Of a stretch of 20,984 nt of DNA, positions 1 through 6,870 are shown piece after piece. The notes under the pieces are model-generated. The model ran no database searches and was not told the origin of the DNA. It saw only the letters and a list, made by a program, of their open reading frames with translations. The number at the start of each line of letters is the position of its first letter. The first letter of the stretch is position 1. A program made the position numbers and the translations under genes. This stretch comes from Alphaproteobacteria bacterium. GTDB lineage: Bacteria; Pseudomonadota; Alphaproteobacteria; Rhizobiales; Aestuariivirgaceae. The stretch covers positions 1 through 20,984 of the forward strand of contig JAJRRZ010000082.1 of NCBI GenBank assembly GCA_024279045.1. The letters run 5' to 3'.

Positions 1-143
1 CATGCCAGATGTGGCGTTTAGGCGAAATATCAGCGCTCTTGCGCCCGCAGGTAATACCTGAAGGTATTTCCAAGGGTGCAAGGGCGCTGAGATGAAGCAT
101 AAACGCCACAGATGGCGTGAAAATTTATGGGTCCTGAGCCTGA
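1..143 (+). promoter_or_regulatory. Structured leader element, copy A, upstream of gabD
   Basis: Positions 1-20 pair with 100-119: 18 pairs interrupted only by a tandem G.A/A.G internal loop (G8.A112, A9.G111). An internal loop (21-30 / 90-99) is followed by a 16-pair stem, 31-46 with 74-89 (two G-U). That is capped by a hairpin, 50-58 with 63-71, carrying one U.U mismatch and a TGAA loop. The 3' part, 122-143, is AATTTATGGG then TCCTGAGCCTGA. A second copy of the lower stem and 3' part lies at 14646-14719 before fabD. By analogy, 132-143 should pair with sequence just left of the window, so this copy is cut by the window edge. I recognise no named RNA family. It may be a cis-regulatory RNA or a dispersed palindromic repeat. 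The folding is by hand. Confidence 0.6.
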
Positions 144-163
144 CAACATGAACAGGAGTCAGG
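133..163 (+). promoter_or_regulatory. Hairpin masking the gabD Shine-Dalgarno
   Basis: CCTGA (133-137) pairs with TCAGG (159-163), and CCTG (139-142) pairs with CAGG (153-156), leaving a 1x2 internal loop and a 10-nt loop. The gabD Shine-Dalgarno AGGAG (154-158) lies in the 3' strand, so this fold would hide it. The 5' strand is the same block that, by analogy with the fabD copy, closes the upstream structured element. The two pairings would exclude each other, as in an expression platform. The pairing is seen; the regulatory role is inference. Confidence 0.4.
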
Positions 164-166
164 GTG

Positions 167-1630
167 ATGTCCAGTCCATTGCGTGCCGCATTGCGTGATA
201 GCGACCTGTTGAAGGAGGCCTGCTTCATTGACGGGGCCTGGGTGCGGGGCACGCGCACCTTTGCGGTAACCAACCCGGCCACTGGCGAGGTGCTGGCGCA
301 GGTGCCGGATCTGGGCGCGGAAGAAACGCGGCAGGCCATCGCCGCGGCGAAGGCGGCGCAAGGGGCATGGGCGGCGATGCCGGCAAAGAATCGTGCCATC
401 ATCCTGAAGCGCTGGCATGACCTGATCCTCGAGCATGCGGAGGATCTCGCCGTCATCATGACCGCCGAGCAGGGCAAGCCGCTGGCCGAATCGCGCGGCG
501 AGGTGGTCTATGGCGCCAGCTTCATCGAGTGGGCGGCGGAAGAGGGCAAGCGGCTGTATGGCGAGGTCATTCCCTCGCCGTTTCCCGATACCCGCATCAT
601 GGTGCTGCGCCAGCCGGTGGGGGTGGTGGCGGCGATCACGCCGTGGAACTTTCCCAACGCCATGATCACCCGCAAGGCCGGCCCGGCGCTGGCGGCGGGC
701 TGCACCTTCGTGTGCAAGCCGGCGGAGGACACGCCACTGTCGGCGCTGGCGCTGGCCGAGCTGGCGGCGCGCGCCGGGCTGCCGGCGGGGGTGTTCAACG
801 TGATCACCGGCGATGCCGCCATCATCGGCGCGGAGCTGACCTCCAGCATGGATGTGCGCATGCTCACCTTCACCGGCTCCACGGAAGTGGGCAAGCTGCT
901 GTATCGGCAGTGCGCGGATACGGTGAAGAAGATCTCGCTGGAGCTGGGCGGCAATGCGCCGTTCATCGTGTTCGACGATGCCGACCTGGATGCGGCGGTG
1001 GAAGGTGCGCTGGCCAGCAAGTATCGCAACACGGGCCAGACCTGCGTGTGCGCCAACCGCATCATGGTGCAGGAAGGGGTGTATGACGCCTTTGCCGAAA
1101 AACTGGCGGCGGCGGTGAAGAATCTGAAAGTGGGCATCGGCAGCGAGGAAGGCGTGGCGCAGGGGCCGCTGATCAACGAGCAGGCGCTTGAGAAGGTGGA
1201 GCGGCTGGTGGCCGATGCGCGCGATAAGGGCGCGCGGGTGCTCACCGGCGGGCGCCGGCATGCGCTGGGCGGCACCTTCTACGAGCCGACGGTGTTGTGC
1301 GACATCACCCCGGAGATGGCGCTCACGCGCGAGGAGATCTTCGGCCCCGTGGCGCCGCTGATGAAGTTTGCCACCGAGGAGGAAGCAGTGCGCCTGGCCA
1401 ACGACACACCTTATGGCCTGGCAGCCTATTTCTACGCGCGCGACATGGGCCGTGTGTGGCGCGTCTCGGAGGCGCTGGAATACGGCATCGTCGGGGTGAA
1501 CCGCGGCATCATCTCCACAGAGGTTGCGCCGTTCGGCGGGGTGAAGGAGTCCGGCCTGGGCCGCGAGGGCGGCAGGCACGGCGTGGAAGAATTCACCGAG
1601 CTGAAATACGTCGCAGTGGGCGGGGTTTGA
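167..1630 (+). CDS. gabD: NAD(P)-dependent succinate-semialdehyde dehydrogenase (GabD)
   Basis: This aldehyde dehydrogenase oxidises succinate semialdehyde to succinate, the last step of GABA degradation, in the cytoplasm. At 487 aa it has the usual family length. Visible landmarks are TPWNFP (about 158-163), the cofactor-loop motif FTGSTEVG, the general base in LELGGNAP (Glu259) and the catalytic Cys293 in GQTCVCANR. The CxC pair at the active site is typical of GabD-type enzymes and in some members forms a redox-sensitive disulfide. I chose ATG 167 over GTG 164 because AGGAG at 154-158 sits 8 nt ahead of it. No gabT or gabP is visible downstream, so it looks monocistronic, with a structured leader. 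A related ALDH such as glutarate-semialdehyde dehydrogenase cannot be excluded from sequence alone. Confidence 0.93.
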   Translation: MSSPLRAALRDSDLLKEACFIDGAWVRGTRTFAVTNPATGEVLAQVPDLGAEETRQAIAAAKAAQGAWAAMPAKNRAIILKRWHDLILEHAEDLAVIMTAEQGKPLAESRGEVVYGASFIEWAAEEGKRLYGEVIPSPFPDTRIMVLRQPVGVVAAITPWNFPNAMITRKAGPALAAGCTFVCKPAEDTPLSALALAELAARAGLPAGVFNVITGDAAIIGAELTSSMDVRMLTFTGSTEVGKLLYRQCADTVKKISLELGGNAPFIVFDDADLDAAVEGALASKYRNTGQTCVCANRIMVQEGVYDAFAEKLAAAVKNLKVGIGSEEGVAQGPLINEQALEKVERLVADARDKGARVLTGGRRHALGGTFYEPTVLCDITPEMALTREEIFGPVAPLMKFATEEEAVRLANDTPYGLAAYFYARDMGRVWRVSEALEYGIVGVNRGIISTEVAPFGGVKESGLGREGGRHGVEEFTELKYVAVGGV

Positions 1631-1686
1631 CGCAGGTGCAATACAAGCTCTGTCGATAATTCGGCGGAACGCATTGCCGAGTGTGT

Positions 1687-1707
1687 GGAACACCCATAGC
1701 ATGTTCC
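1687..1707. promoter_or_regulatory. Inverted repeat next to the methyltransferase start
   Basis: GGAACA (1687-1692) and TGTTCC (1702-1707) form a 6-bp inverted repeat with a 9-nt spacer, ending one base before the ATG at 1709. Methyltransferase genes of restriction systems are often controlled by short inverted repeats, so this could be an operator or a translation-limiting hairpin. No controller-protein gene is visible nearby, and a 6-bp repeat can arise by chance. Confidence 0.25.
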
Positions 1708-1708
1708 C

Positions 1709-3031
1709 ATGCTGAAGATGGCGAATCAATCTGCTGGCGTTGCACCGCAACAGGTGGATGCGGCATTGCGCTCGTTCTCCTTGCGAGCAGAGGCCAATGC
1801 GCAGCCAAGGCTGTTCGAGGCGGATGATGCCTTGGCGCAGGCGCCTGCCACGCGGGTTGATCTGGTGCGCTTGCAAGGGCGCTCGTACACCCGCTATGTC
1901 AACGAGTTCTGGACATCGCGCCAGCGCGGCGGGCATTCGCTGCACGAGATTTCCTATCGCGCCTGTTTCAAGGCGGAATTGCCGCGTTTCTTCCTGTCCG
2001 TGCTGTTGCGGCAGGCAGACGGTGCGCTGGTTTATGACCCCTTCATGGGGCGTGGCACAACCCTGCTGGAAGCGGCGCTGGCTGGCGCGCGGGTGGCGGG
2101 CAATGATGCCAATCCCTTGAGCGAGATTCTGCTGCGGCCCCGTCTGGAGCCGCCGGAAGCAACTGAGGTGGCCAGGCGGCTGGAGATGTTGCGGCTGGAT
2201 GACACGCCACCACCGGCGGACATGGACTTGAGCATGTTCTATGCGCCGGGAACGCTGCGGCAGTTGCTGAACTTGCGTGAATATCTCAGGGTGCGCCGCA
2301 GCCATCAGGCGGAAGATGCGGTGGACAGGTGGATACGCATGGTCGCCACCAACCGCCTGAGCGGCCATTCCACTGGCTTCTTCTCCGTCTATACCTTGCC
2401 GCCAAATCAGGCCGTCTCGCCGGAGCGCCAGCGCGAGATCAACACCCGGCGCAAACAGACGCCGCCGGAGCGTGATGTGAAAGGCATCATTCTGAAGAAG
2501 ACCCGTTCCCTGCTGCGGCGGTTGACGGCGCCGGAGCGCCAGCGCCTGCAGCAGGCGGCAAGGACGGTTCTGCTGATGCAGGATGATGCAGGCAACACAC
2601 CCCGGCTGGCCGATGACAGTGTCGATCTGGTGATCACATCGCCGCCATTCCTCAACACGGTGCAATACGCGCAGGACAACTGGCTGCGCTGCTGGTTCAA
2701 CCACCTGGACGCGGCATCCATCGCCAGGCGGATCACGGTTACGTCTTCGCTGGAGCAGTGGCGGGATTTCATCGGCCAAGTGATGCACGAGCTTTATCGC
2801 GTGGTGCGGCCCGGAGGGTGGGTGGCGTTTGAAGTGGGGGAAGTGCGTGGCGGCACGCTCAATCTCGACGAGATTGTTGCGCCCCTTGGCGAAGCGGCGG
2901 GTTTTGTCTGTGCGGGCATCGCCGTGAACAGCCAGCAATTCACCAAGACGGCCAATTGCTGGGGGGTGGAAAACAACACCAGGGGCACCAATACCAACCG
3001 CATCGTGTTGTTGTGGAAGGAGCCGGCATGA
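1709..3031 (+). CDS. DNA methyltransferase, N6-adenine/N4-cytosine type
   Basis: The predicted product is a 440-aa SAM-dependent DNA amino-methyltransferase. The SAM-binding motif DPFMGRGTT (110-118), followed by NDAN (132-135), precedes the catalytic motif TSPPF (310-314). About 190 residues, probably including target recognition, lie between them. Motif I before motif IV with a long insert resembles the alpha-type order. SPPF is closer to the SPPY of N4-cytosine enzymes than to DPPY, but does not settle the methylated base. VVRPGGWVAFEVGE (365-378) is a typical late strand of the fold. The gene overlaps the next ORF by ATGA, as in compact restriction-modification operons. Its GC appears lower than that of the flanking core genes. 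The start is uncertain: there is no clear Shine-Dalgarno, and ATG 1718 is an alternative. Confidence 0.85.
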   Translation: MLKMANQSAGVAPQQVDAALRSFSLRAEANAQPRLFEADDALAQAPATRVDLVRLQGRSYTRYVNEFWTSRQRGGHSLHEISYRACFKAELPRFFLSVLLRQADGALVYDPFMGRGTTLLEAALAGARVAGNDANPLSEILLRPRLEPPEATEVARRLEMLRLDDTPPPADMDLSMFYAPGTLRQLLNLREYLRVRRSHQAEDAVDRWIRMVATNRLSGHSTGFFSVYTLPPNQAVSPERQREINTRRKQTPPERDVKGIILKKTRSLLRRLTAPERQRLQQAARTVLLMQDDAGNTPRLADDSVDLVITSPPFLNTVQYAQDNWLRCWFNHLDAASIARRITVTSSLEQWRDFIGQVMHELYRVVRPGGWVAFEVGEVRGGTLNLDEIVAPLGEAAGFVCAGIAVNSQQFTKTANCWGVENNTRGTNTNRIVLLWKEPA

Positions 3032-3471
3032 GCGGGCGCGAGGAGCAATTGAAGCGCATCATCAGGGACATGTTGCGCCCCCTGAAAGACATTCCGCTGG
3101 ATGTCATCATCGAGGCCATCACCGAGGGACGGCACACCATCTGGCCGTATGACGGTCATGCCAAGGAAATACTGCACCAGGTTGCGCTACAGGCTCTGGA
3201 AAACATCAACAGGGAAGGCATTGCCTCCAGACGACCCAACGAGGTGGGCAATTATTGCGAGCCGCATGTGCGCGATGCCTATCACCTCGTGTTTGCCTTC
3301 TGCATGGAGCGGGTGGATATAGTGGACGGGCAGGGCCTTTTCAGAGCGCGCAGTTGCACCATCATCGATGCCCATGATCTGCCTTGTGATGTGAAATACG
3401 AATTCAATTCCGATAACAGGAGGCTATATGGTAATGCGGACAGGGTCGTGGTGTATTTGATGGCCTCCTGA
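3028..3471 (+). CDS. Small protein coupled to the DNA methyltransferase; unrecognised
   Basis: The ATG at 3028 overlaps the methyltransferase stop (ATGA), and AAGGAG at 3017-3022 lies 5 nt ahead, so the ORF is very probably translated and co-expressed. The 147-aa product has no signal peptide or membrane segment. The N-terminal half is helical and charged (roughly 1-66). The middle has RRPNEVGNYCEPHVRDAY (about 68-85), and the end is strand-rich with four cysteines (77, 92, 110, 120). DVK at 121-123 could be the tail of a PD-(D/E)xK core, but I cannot trace a full nuclease core and the protein is short for one. Parts are clearly AT-richer than the neighbours (for example 3361-3430), suggesting transfer. 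A restriction endonuclease, an accessory subunit or an unrelated protein all remain possible. Confidence 0.75.
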   Translation: MSGREEQLKRIIRDMLRPLKDIPLDVIIEAITEGRHTIWPYDGHAKEILHQVALQALENINREGIASRRPNEVGNYCEPHVRDAYHLVFAFCMERVDIVDGQGLFRARSCTIIDAHDLPCDVKYEFNSDNRRLYGNADRVVVYLMAS

Positions 3472-3536
3472 ACGCGGCAGCGGTTGCCGATCGATGAACT
3501 CGTGCAAAAAGATATTGAATACGGAGCGGGAATAGT

Positions 3537-4244
3537 ATGGATATCGAAGCGCAAAAGAAGGCAGCGGCTCATGCCGCGCTGGACTATATCGAGGATGGCA
3601 TGAAGGTGGGGCTGGGCACAGGCTCCACGGCCAATTATTTCATCGACGCGCTGGGTGAAAGGGTGAAGCAGGGGCTGAACGTCATCTGTGTGCCCACCTC
3701 CATTGCCTCGGAGGAGCGTGCGCGTAATCTGGGCATACCGCTGTCCACCCTGGACGAAACGCCGGAACTGGATGTTACCGTCGATGGCGCCGATGAAATC
3801 CTCGAAGGCCCGCTGGTGCTCATCAAGGGCGGTGGCGGGGCGCTGACCCGCGAGAAGATCGTTGCCGCCTCGTCGAAAAAGATGGTGGTGATTGCCGATG
3901 CCTCCAAGGCCATGACAGCGGAAGCTTTCGGCAAGTTTCCGCTGCCAGTGGAGATCCTGCCCTTCGGCGCCGGCGCAACCATCCTGAAGATGCGCCGCGC
4001 CATCGAGAAACTGGGCATGAGCGGTGATCTCGTCATCCGCCAGAAGGATGGCGAAAACTTCATCACCGACAACGGCGGGCTGATTGTCGATTGCCACCTG
4101 GGCCACATCACCCAGCCGGAGAAGCTGGCCGGTAAGCTGCGGCGCATTCCCGGCGTGGTGGAGCAGGGACTGTTTGTCGGCATCGCCTCGGTGGCGCTGG
4201 TGGCCACGGAAGACGGCGTGCAAACGCTGGAGAAAACGACATGA
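3537..4244 (+). CDS. rpiA: Ribose-5-phosphate isomerase A
   Basis: RpiA interconverts ribose 5-phosphate and ribulose 5-phosphate in the non-oxidative pentose phosphate pathway. The 235-aa length is normal. Clear family motifs are GLGTGSTA (25-32), TVDGADE (81-87), KGGGGALTREK (97-107) and PGVVEQGLF near the C-terminus. Asp83, Asp86, Lys97 and Glu106 align with the substrate-binding and catalytic residues of the E. coli enzyme. The DNGG in place of the more usual DNGN is a mild change. A GGAG-containing stretch lies upstream of the ATG. The stop overlaps queF by ATGA, so the two are translationally coupled. The link may be metabolic supply, since queuosine precursors derive from GTP and hence from ribose phosphate, but that is inference. 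Confidence 0.97.
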   Translation: MDIEAQKKAAAHAALDYIEDGMKVGLGTGSTANYFIDALGERVKQGLNVICVPTSIASEERARNLGIPLSTLDETPELDVTVDGADEILEGPLVLIKGGGGALTREKIVAASSKKMVVIADASKAMTAEAFGKFPLPVEILPFGAGATILKMRRAIEKLGMSGDLVIRQKDGENFITDNGGLIVDCHLGHITQPEKLAGKLRRIPGVVEQGLFVGIASVALVATEDGVQTLEKTT

Positions 4245-4735
4245 GCGACAAGCCCGTGGCGGGGCAGGGCAGCGGCTTCACCCAGCCGGAAGACCTGCAG
4301 GGCCTGAGCAAGCTGGGCCGTGATGCCGTGCCGGAACGCAGGCTGGAAGCCTTTCCCAACCGCTCACCGGGGCGGTTCTATCTGGTGTCGGCGGAAACGC
4401 ACGAGTTCACCTGCCTGTGCCCGGTAACTGGCCAGCCGGACTTCGCGCGCATCCGCATCGATTACGTGCCGGACGGGAAGATCGTCGAGTCGAAATCGCT
4501 GAAGCTCTATTTCTGGTCGTTCCGCAACGAGAAGGTCTTCCATGAACACGGCACCAACGTGTTTCTGGATGACCTGGTGGCGGCGCTGGACCCGCACTAC
4601 ATCCGCGTGGTGGGGGCGTTCAACATTCGTGGCGGCATTGCCATCACCACCACGGCGGAACACGTGAAGACACCAGCGGCGAAGGATTTTGCCCTGCCGC
4701 TGCTGCCCCTGCCGGAAGTGCTGATGCCGCGCTAA
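4241..4735 (+). CDS. queF: NADPH-dependent 7-cyano-7-deazaguanine reductase (preQ0 reductase)
   Basis: QueF reduces the nitrile of preQ0 to the aminomethyl group of preQ1, using two NADPH, before insertion at tRNA position 34. The 164-aa size marks the short, single-domain (YkvM/FolE-like) form rather than the long YqcD form. The nucleophile is Cys60 in FTCLCPVTGQPDF, with Asp67 as the expected proton donor. The QueF signature ESKSLKLY spans 83-90, and the HEHGTN segment (101-106) supplies the conserved Glu102 for substrate binding. ATGA overlap with rpiA indicates one transcript. No other queuosine gene (queC, queD, queE, tgt, queA) is in the window. A strong hairpin follows the stop. Confidence 0.97.
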   Translation: MSDKPVAGQGSGFTQPEDLQGLSKLGRDAVPERRLEAFPNRSPGRFYLVSAETHEFTCLCPVTGQPDFARIRIDYVPDGKIVESKSLKLYFWSFRNEKVFHEHGTNVFLDDLVAALDPHYIRVVGAFNIRGGIAITTTAEHVKTPAAKDFALPLLPLPEVLMPR

Positions 4736-4763
4736 ACAGGCGGTTGGACGGCGGGGGGTCGAC

Positions 4764-4838
4764 TCAAGAGCGAAGTGCAACACCCCTGGAGCACGGCTAA
4801 GATAGCAGCGCTCCAGGGGTGTTGCACTTCGCTCTTGA
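4764..4838. terminator. Perfect 29-bp inverted repeat between converging queF and tadA
   Basis: Positions 4764-4792 are perfectly complementary to 4810-4838, with a 17-nt loop that can itself form GCT/AGC (4796-4798 / 4804-4806). It fills the gap between queF (ends 4735) and tadA (ends 4893), where a bidirectional terminator is expected. There is no T-run on either side, and 29 uninterrupted pairs is much longer than an ordinary intrinsic terminator. A perfect 14-nt palindrome, GAATGGGCCCATTC (4837-4850), abuts the right arm. A dispersed palindromic repeat is the alternative. The inverted repeat is certain; the role is inferred. Confidence 0.6.
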
Positions 4839-4892
4839 ATGGGCCCATTCAGCCGATGCCGCCTGTCTTTGGCGCTCAGTTGCCGCGATTGT

Positions 4893-5351
4893 TCAGTCGC
4901 CACGCCGCTGGCGGAAGAAGTCGCGCAGCAATTGCGCTGCCTGTTCAGCGCCGAGGCCGTCGTAGATTTCCGGTGCGTGGTGGCAGGTGGTTTGCGTGAA
5001 TATGCGCGGGCCATGGTGCACGCCGCCCATCTTCGGATCATCGGCGGCGAAGTAGAGGCGGCGAATGCGCGCAAATGAAATGGCCGTGGCGCACATGGGG
5101 CAGGGCTCCAGCGTAACGTAAAGGTCGCAGCCGGGCAGGCGCGGGCTGCCCAGTTTCTCGCAGGCGGCGCGAATGGCCAGCAGCTCGGCATGGGCGGTGG
5201 GGTCGTGCAGCTCCTCGGTGCGGTTGCCCGCCGCGGCCAGCACCTGGCCCGCGGCATCGGTGATGACGGCGCCGACGGGCACCTCGCCGCGCTGTGCGGC
5301 GCGCCGCGCCTCCTGCAGCGCCAGTTTCATCGGTTCGGGCAACAGGTTCAT
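4893..5351 (-). CDS. tadA: tRNA-specific adenosine deaminase TadA
   Basis: TadA deaminates A34 to inosine in the anticodon of tRNA-Arg(ACG), an essential zinc-dependent reaction. The 152-aa product carries the deaminase zinc and catalytic signature: His54-Ala-Glu56 (TAHAELLAIRAA) and PCPMC at 83-87, with Cys84 and Cys87 completing the zinc site. PVGAVI (25-30) and AGNRTEE (41-47) are the usual substrate-side segments. The frame stays open upstream, but the similarity starts only here. I took the ATG at 5351; an in-frame ATG 7 codons later (MKLALQEA) is equally plausible. It is divergent from the pseudouridine synthase gene with only 49 bp between the starts. Confidence 0.94.
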   Translation of the reverse strand: MNLLPEPMKLALQEARRAAQRGEVPVGAVITDAAGQVLAAAGNRTEELHDPTAHAELLAIRAACEKLGSPRLPGCDLYVTLEPCPMCATAISFARIRRLYFAADDPKMGGVHHGPRIFTQTTCHHAPEIYDGLGAEQAAQLLRDFFRQRRGD

Positions 5352-5400
5352 GGGGCTTTCCGCCTTGTCTGTGCGTGCGCGAACGCCTACTTGTTGCTGC

Positions 5401-6285
5401 ATGGCACAGGATGATGCAAAACCCAATAGCGGCTTGCGGCGATCTGCCAGAGAGCGACGATCCGCCGACGAACGGCAATCTGCCGGGGAACGGTTGGCCA
5501 AGGTGATGGCGCGCAGCGGCATCTGCTCGCGGCGCGAGGCGGAAGCGCTGATCCGCGCGGGCCGCGTGGCGGTGAATGGCTTCATTGTCGATGCCCCGGC
5601 CATCAATGTCGGGCCGGATGACGAAGTGCTCATCGACGGCGCGCCGTTGCCGGAGCCGGAGCCGGTGCGCCTGTGGCGCTATCACAAGCCGCGCGAGCGG
5701 CTGGTGTCGCGCCGGGCGGACGGCGGCAAGCCGACAATCTACGACGACCTGCCCGATGATGTGCAGCATGCCATGCCGACAGGAAGGCTGGACTTTCTCT
5801 CCGAAGGACTGCTGCTGCTGACCAATGATGGCGCGCTGAAGCGGGCGCTGGAGCATCCGGCGAAAGGCTGGACGCGGCGATATCGCGTGCGCGCCTATGG
5901 CAAGGTGAATCCCGACAGGCTGAAACACCAGTTGCGGAGCCTGGAGCGGGGCATCACCATCGATGGCGTGCATTATGGCGCGGTAAAGGCCGAGCTGGAC
6001 CGGGCGGAAGGCGCGAACAAGTGGCTTACTTTCGCGCTGAAGGAGGGCAAGAACCGAGAGATTCGCCGCATCTGCGAGCACTTGGGCCTGCAGGTGAACC
6101 GCCTGTTACGCACCTCCTACGGGCCGTTTCAACTGGGTGGGCTGAAGCGCGGCGAGGTGGTGGAGGTGCCGCGCAAGCAGTTGGAAGAACTGCTGGGTGG
6201 GTTGTTGCGCGAAGTGGAAGCGCGGCGCTTTGCCAACCATCCGCGCGGGCAGGTGGTGCGTATCGGTTTCGACGACGAGGGTTGA
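5401..6285 (+). CDS. rluB: Pseudouridine synthase, RluB/RsuA family
   Basis: The product is predicted to isomerise uridine in rRNA; RluB acts on 23S U2605 and RsuA on 16S U516. After a basic, repetitive tail (about 10-31), an S4 RNA-binding domain spans about 32-75 (RLAKVMARSGICSRREAE). The catalytic domain has GRLDFLSEG (128-136), with Asp131 as nucleophile, and EGKNREIRRI further on. The 294-aa length fits. Start: the frame is open back to 5173, but the region before 5401 is the complement of tadA and reads as low-complexity protein. Choosing RluB over RsuA or RluE rests on overall look and common alphaproteobacterial annotation, so the symbol is less certain than the family. It is followed after 16 bp by rsmD, probably one operon. 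Confidence 0.9.
   Translation: MAQDDAKPNSGLRRSARERRSADERQSAGERLAKVMARSGICSRREAEALIRAGRVAVNGFIVDAPAINVGPDDEVLIDGAPLPEPEPVRLWRYHKPRERLVSRRADGGKPTIYDDLPDDVQHAMPTGRLDFLSEGLLLLTNDGALKRALEHPAKGWTRRYRVRAYGKVNPDRLKHQLRSLERGITIDGVHYGAVKAELDRAEGANKWLTFALKEGKNREIRRICEHLGLQVNRLLRTSYGPFQLGGLKRGEVVEVPRKQLEELLGGLLREVEARRFANHPRGQVVRIGFDDEG
5440..5493 (+). repeat. Three imperfect 18-bp tandem repeats in the N-terminal tail
   Basis: Units 5440-5457, 5458-5475 and 5476-5493 encode RSARER, RSADER and QSAGER in frame, directly ahead of the S4 domain. The tail is thus a short, charged, probably disordered hexapeptide repeat that may have expanded by slippage. It lies within 90 bp of the shared tadA/rluB promoter region. 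Confidence 0.8.
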
Positions 6286-6301
6286 GCTGCAGCGGGGCAC
6301 G

Positions 6302-6862
6302 ATGCGCATCATCGGTGGGGAATATCGTGGCAGGAGCATTCGCGCGCCGAAGGGCCGGGATACCCGTCCCACCACCGACCGCGTGCGCGAGGCGCTGTTC
6401 AACGTGCTGGCTCATGCCGATTATGCGCCGCCGCTGGCGGGGGCGCGGGGGCTGGATCTGTTCGCCGGCTCCGGCGCGCTGGGGCTGGAGGCGCTCTCGC
6501 GCGGGGCGACGTTCGTGCTGTTTGTCGATACCGATGCGGCGGCGCGCGCCGCCATTCGCGCAAACCTGATGGAGCTGGGCCTGCAGGGCAGGGCGAAGAT
6601 CTGGCGGCGCGATGCGGTGAAGATGGGCCGTTGCGCGCCGATGCCTGCGTTCGACATCGCCTTTCTCGACCCGCCATATGGGCAGGGGCTGGCGGAACGG
6701 GCGCTGGCAACGCTGGCGGCGGAAGGCTGGCTGAAGCCGGGCGCGCTGGCGGTGGTGGAGGAGAGCGCACGGGCCGGTTTCACCGCGCCGCAAGGCTTTT
6801 CGTTGCTCGATGAACGTGTTTACGGCGACACGCTGCTGCGCTTTCTGCGATTTGCGGGCTGA
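6302..6862 (+). CDS. rsmD: 16S rRNA (guanine966-N2)-methyltransferase RsmD
   Basis: RsmD methylates N2 of G966 in 16S rRNA, near the P site, late in 30S assembly. The 186-aa protein begins with the family hallmark MRIIGGEYRGRSI and has TRPTTDRVREALFN at 21-34. The SAM-binding loop is DLFAGSGALG (52-61), and the catalytic NPPY-class motif is DPPY (123-126). I set the start at 6302, where the family similarity begins and GCGGGG lies a few bases upstream. An upstream extension would run into the previous gene. It sits 16 bp after the pseudouridine synthase gene and converges on the DUF808 gene with an 8-bp gap, leaving almost no room for a terminator. Confidence 0.95.
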   Translation: MRIIGGEYRGRSIRAPKGRDTRPTTDRVREALFNVLAHADYAPPLAGARGLDLFAGSGALGLEALSRGATFVLFVDTDAAARAAIRANLMELGLQGRAKIWRRDAVKMGRCAPMPAFDIAFLDPPYGQGLAERALATLAAEGWLKPGALAVVEESARAGFTAPQGFSLLDERVYGDTLLRFLRFAG

Positions 6863-6870
6863 GCGGATGG

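Noticed and set aside
1627..1660. TTGACG and GATAAT as a promoter for the methyltransferase gene
   Set aside because: The spacing is 22 bp, too long, and the first box overlaps the gabD stop.
125..2938. Uninterrupted 937-codon open frame antisense to gabD and the methyltransferase gene
   Set aside because: It reads as Arg/His/Pro-rich sequence without recognisable domains, exactly opposite two clear genes. Long stop-free antisense frames are expected in GC-rich DNA with biased third positions.
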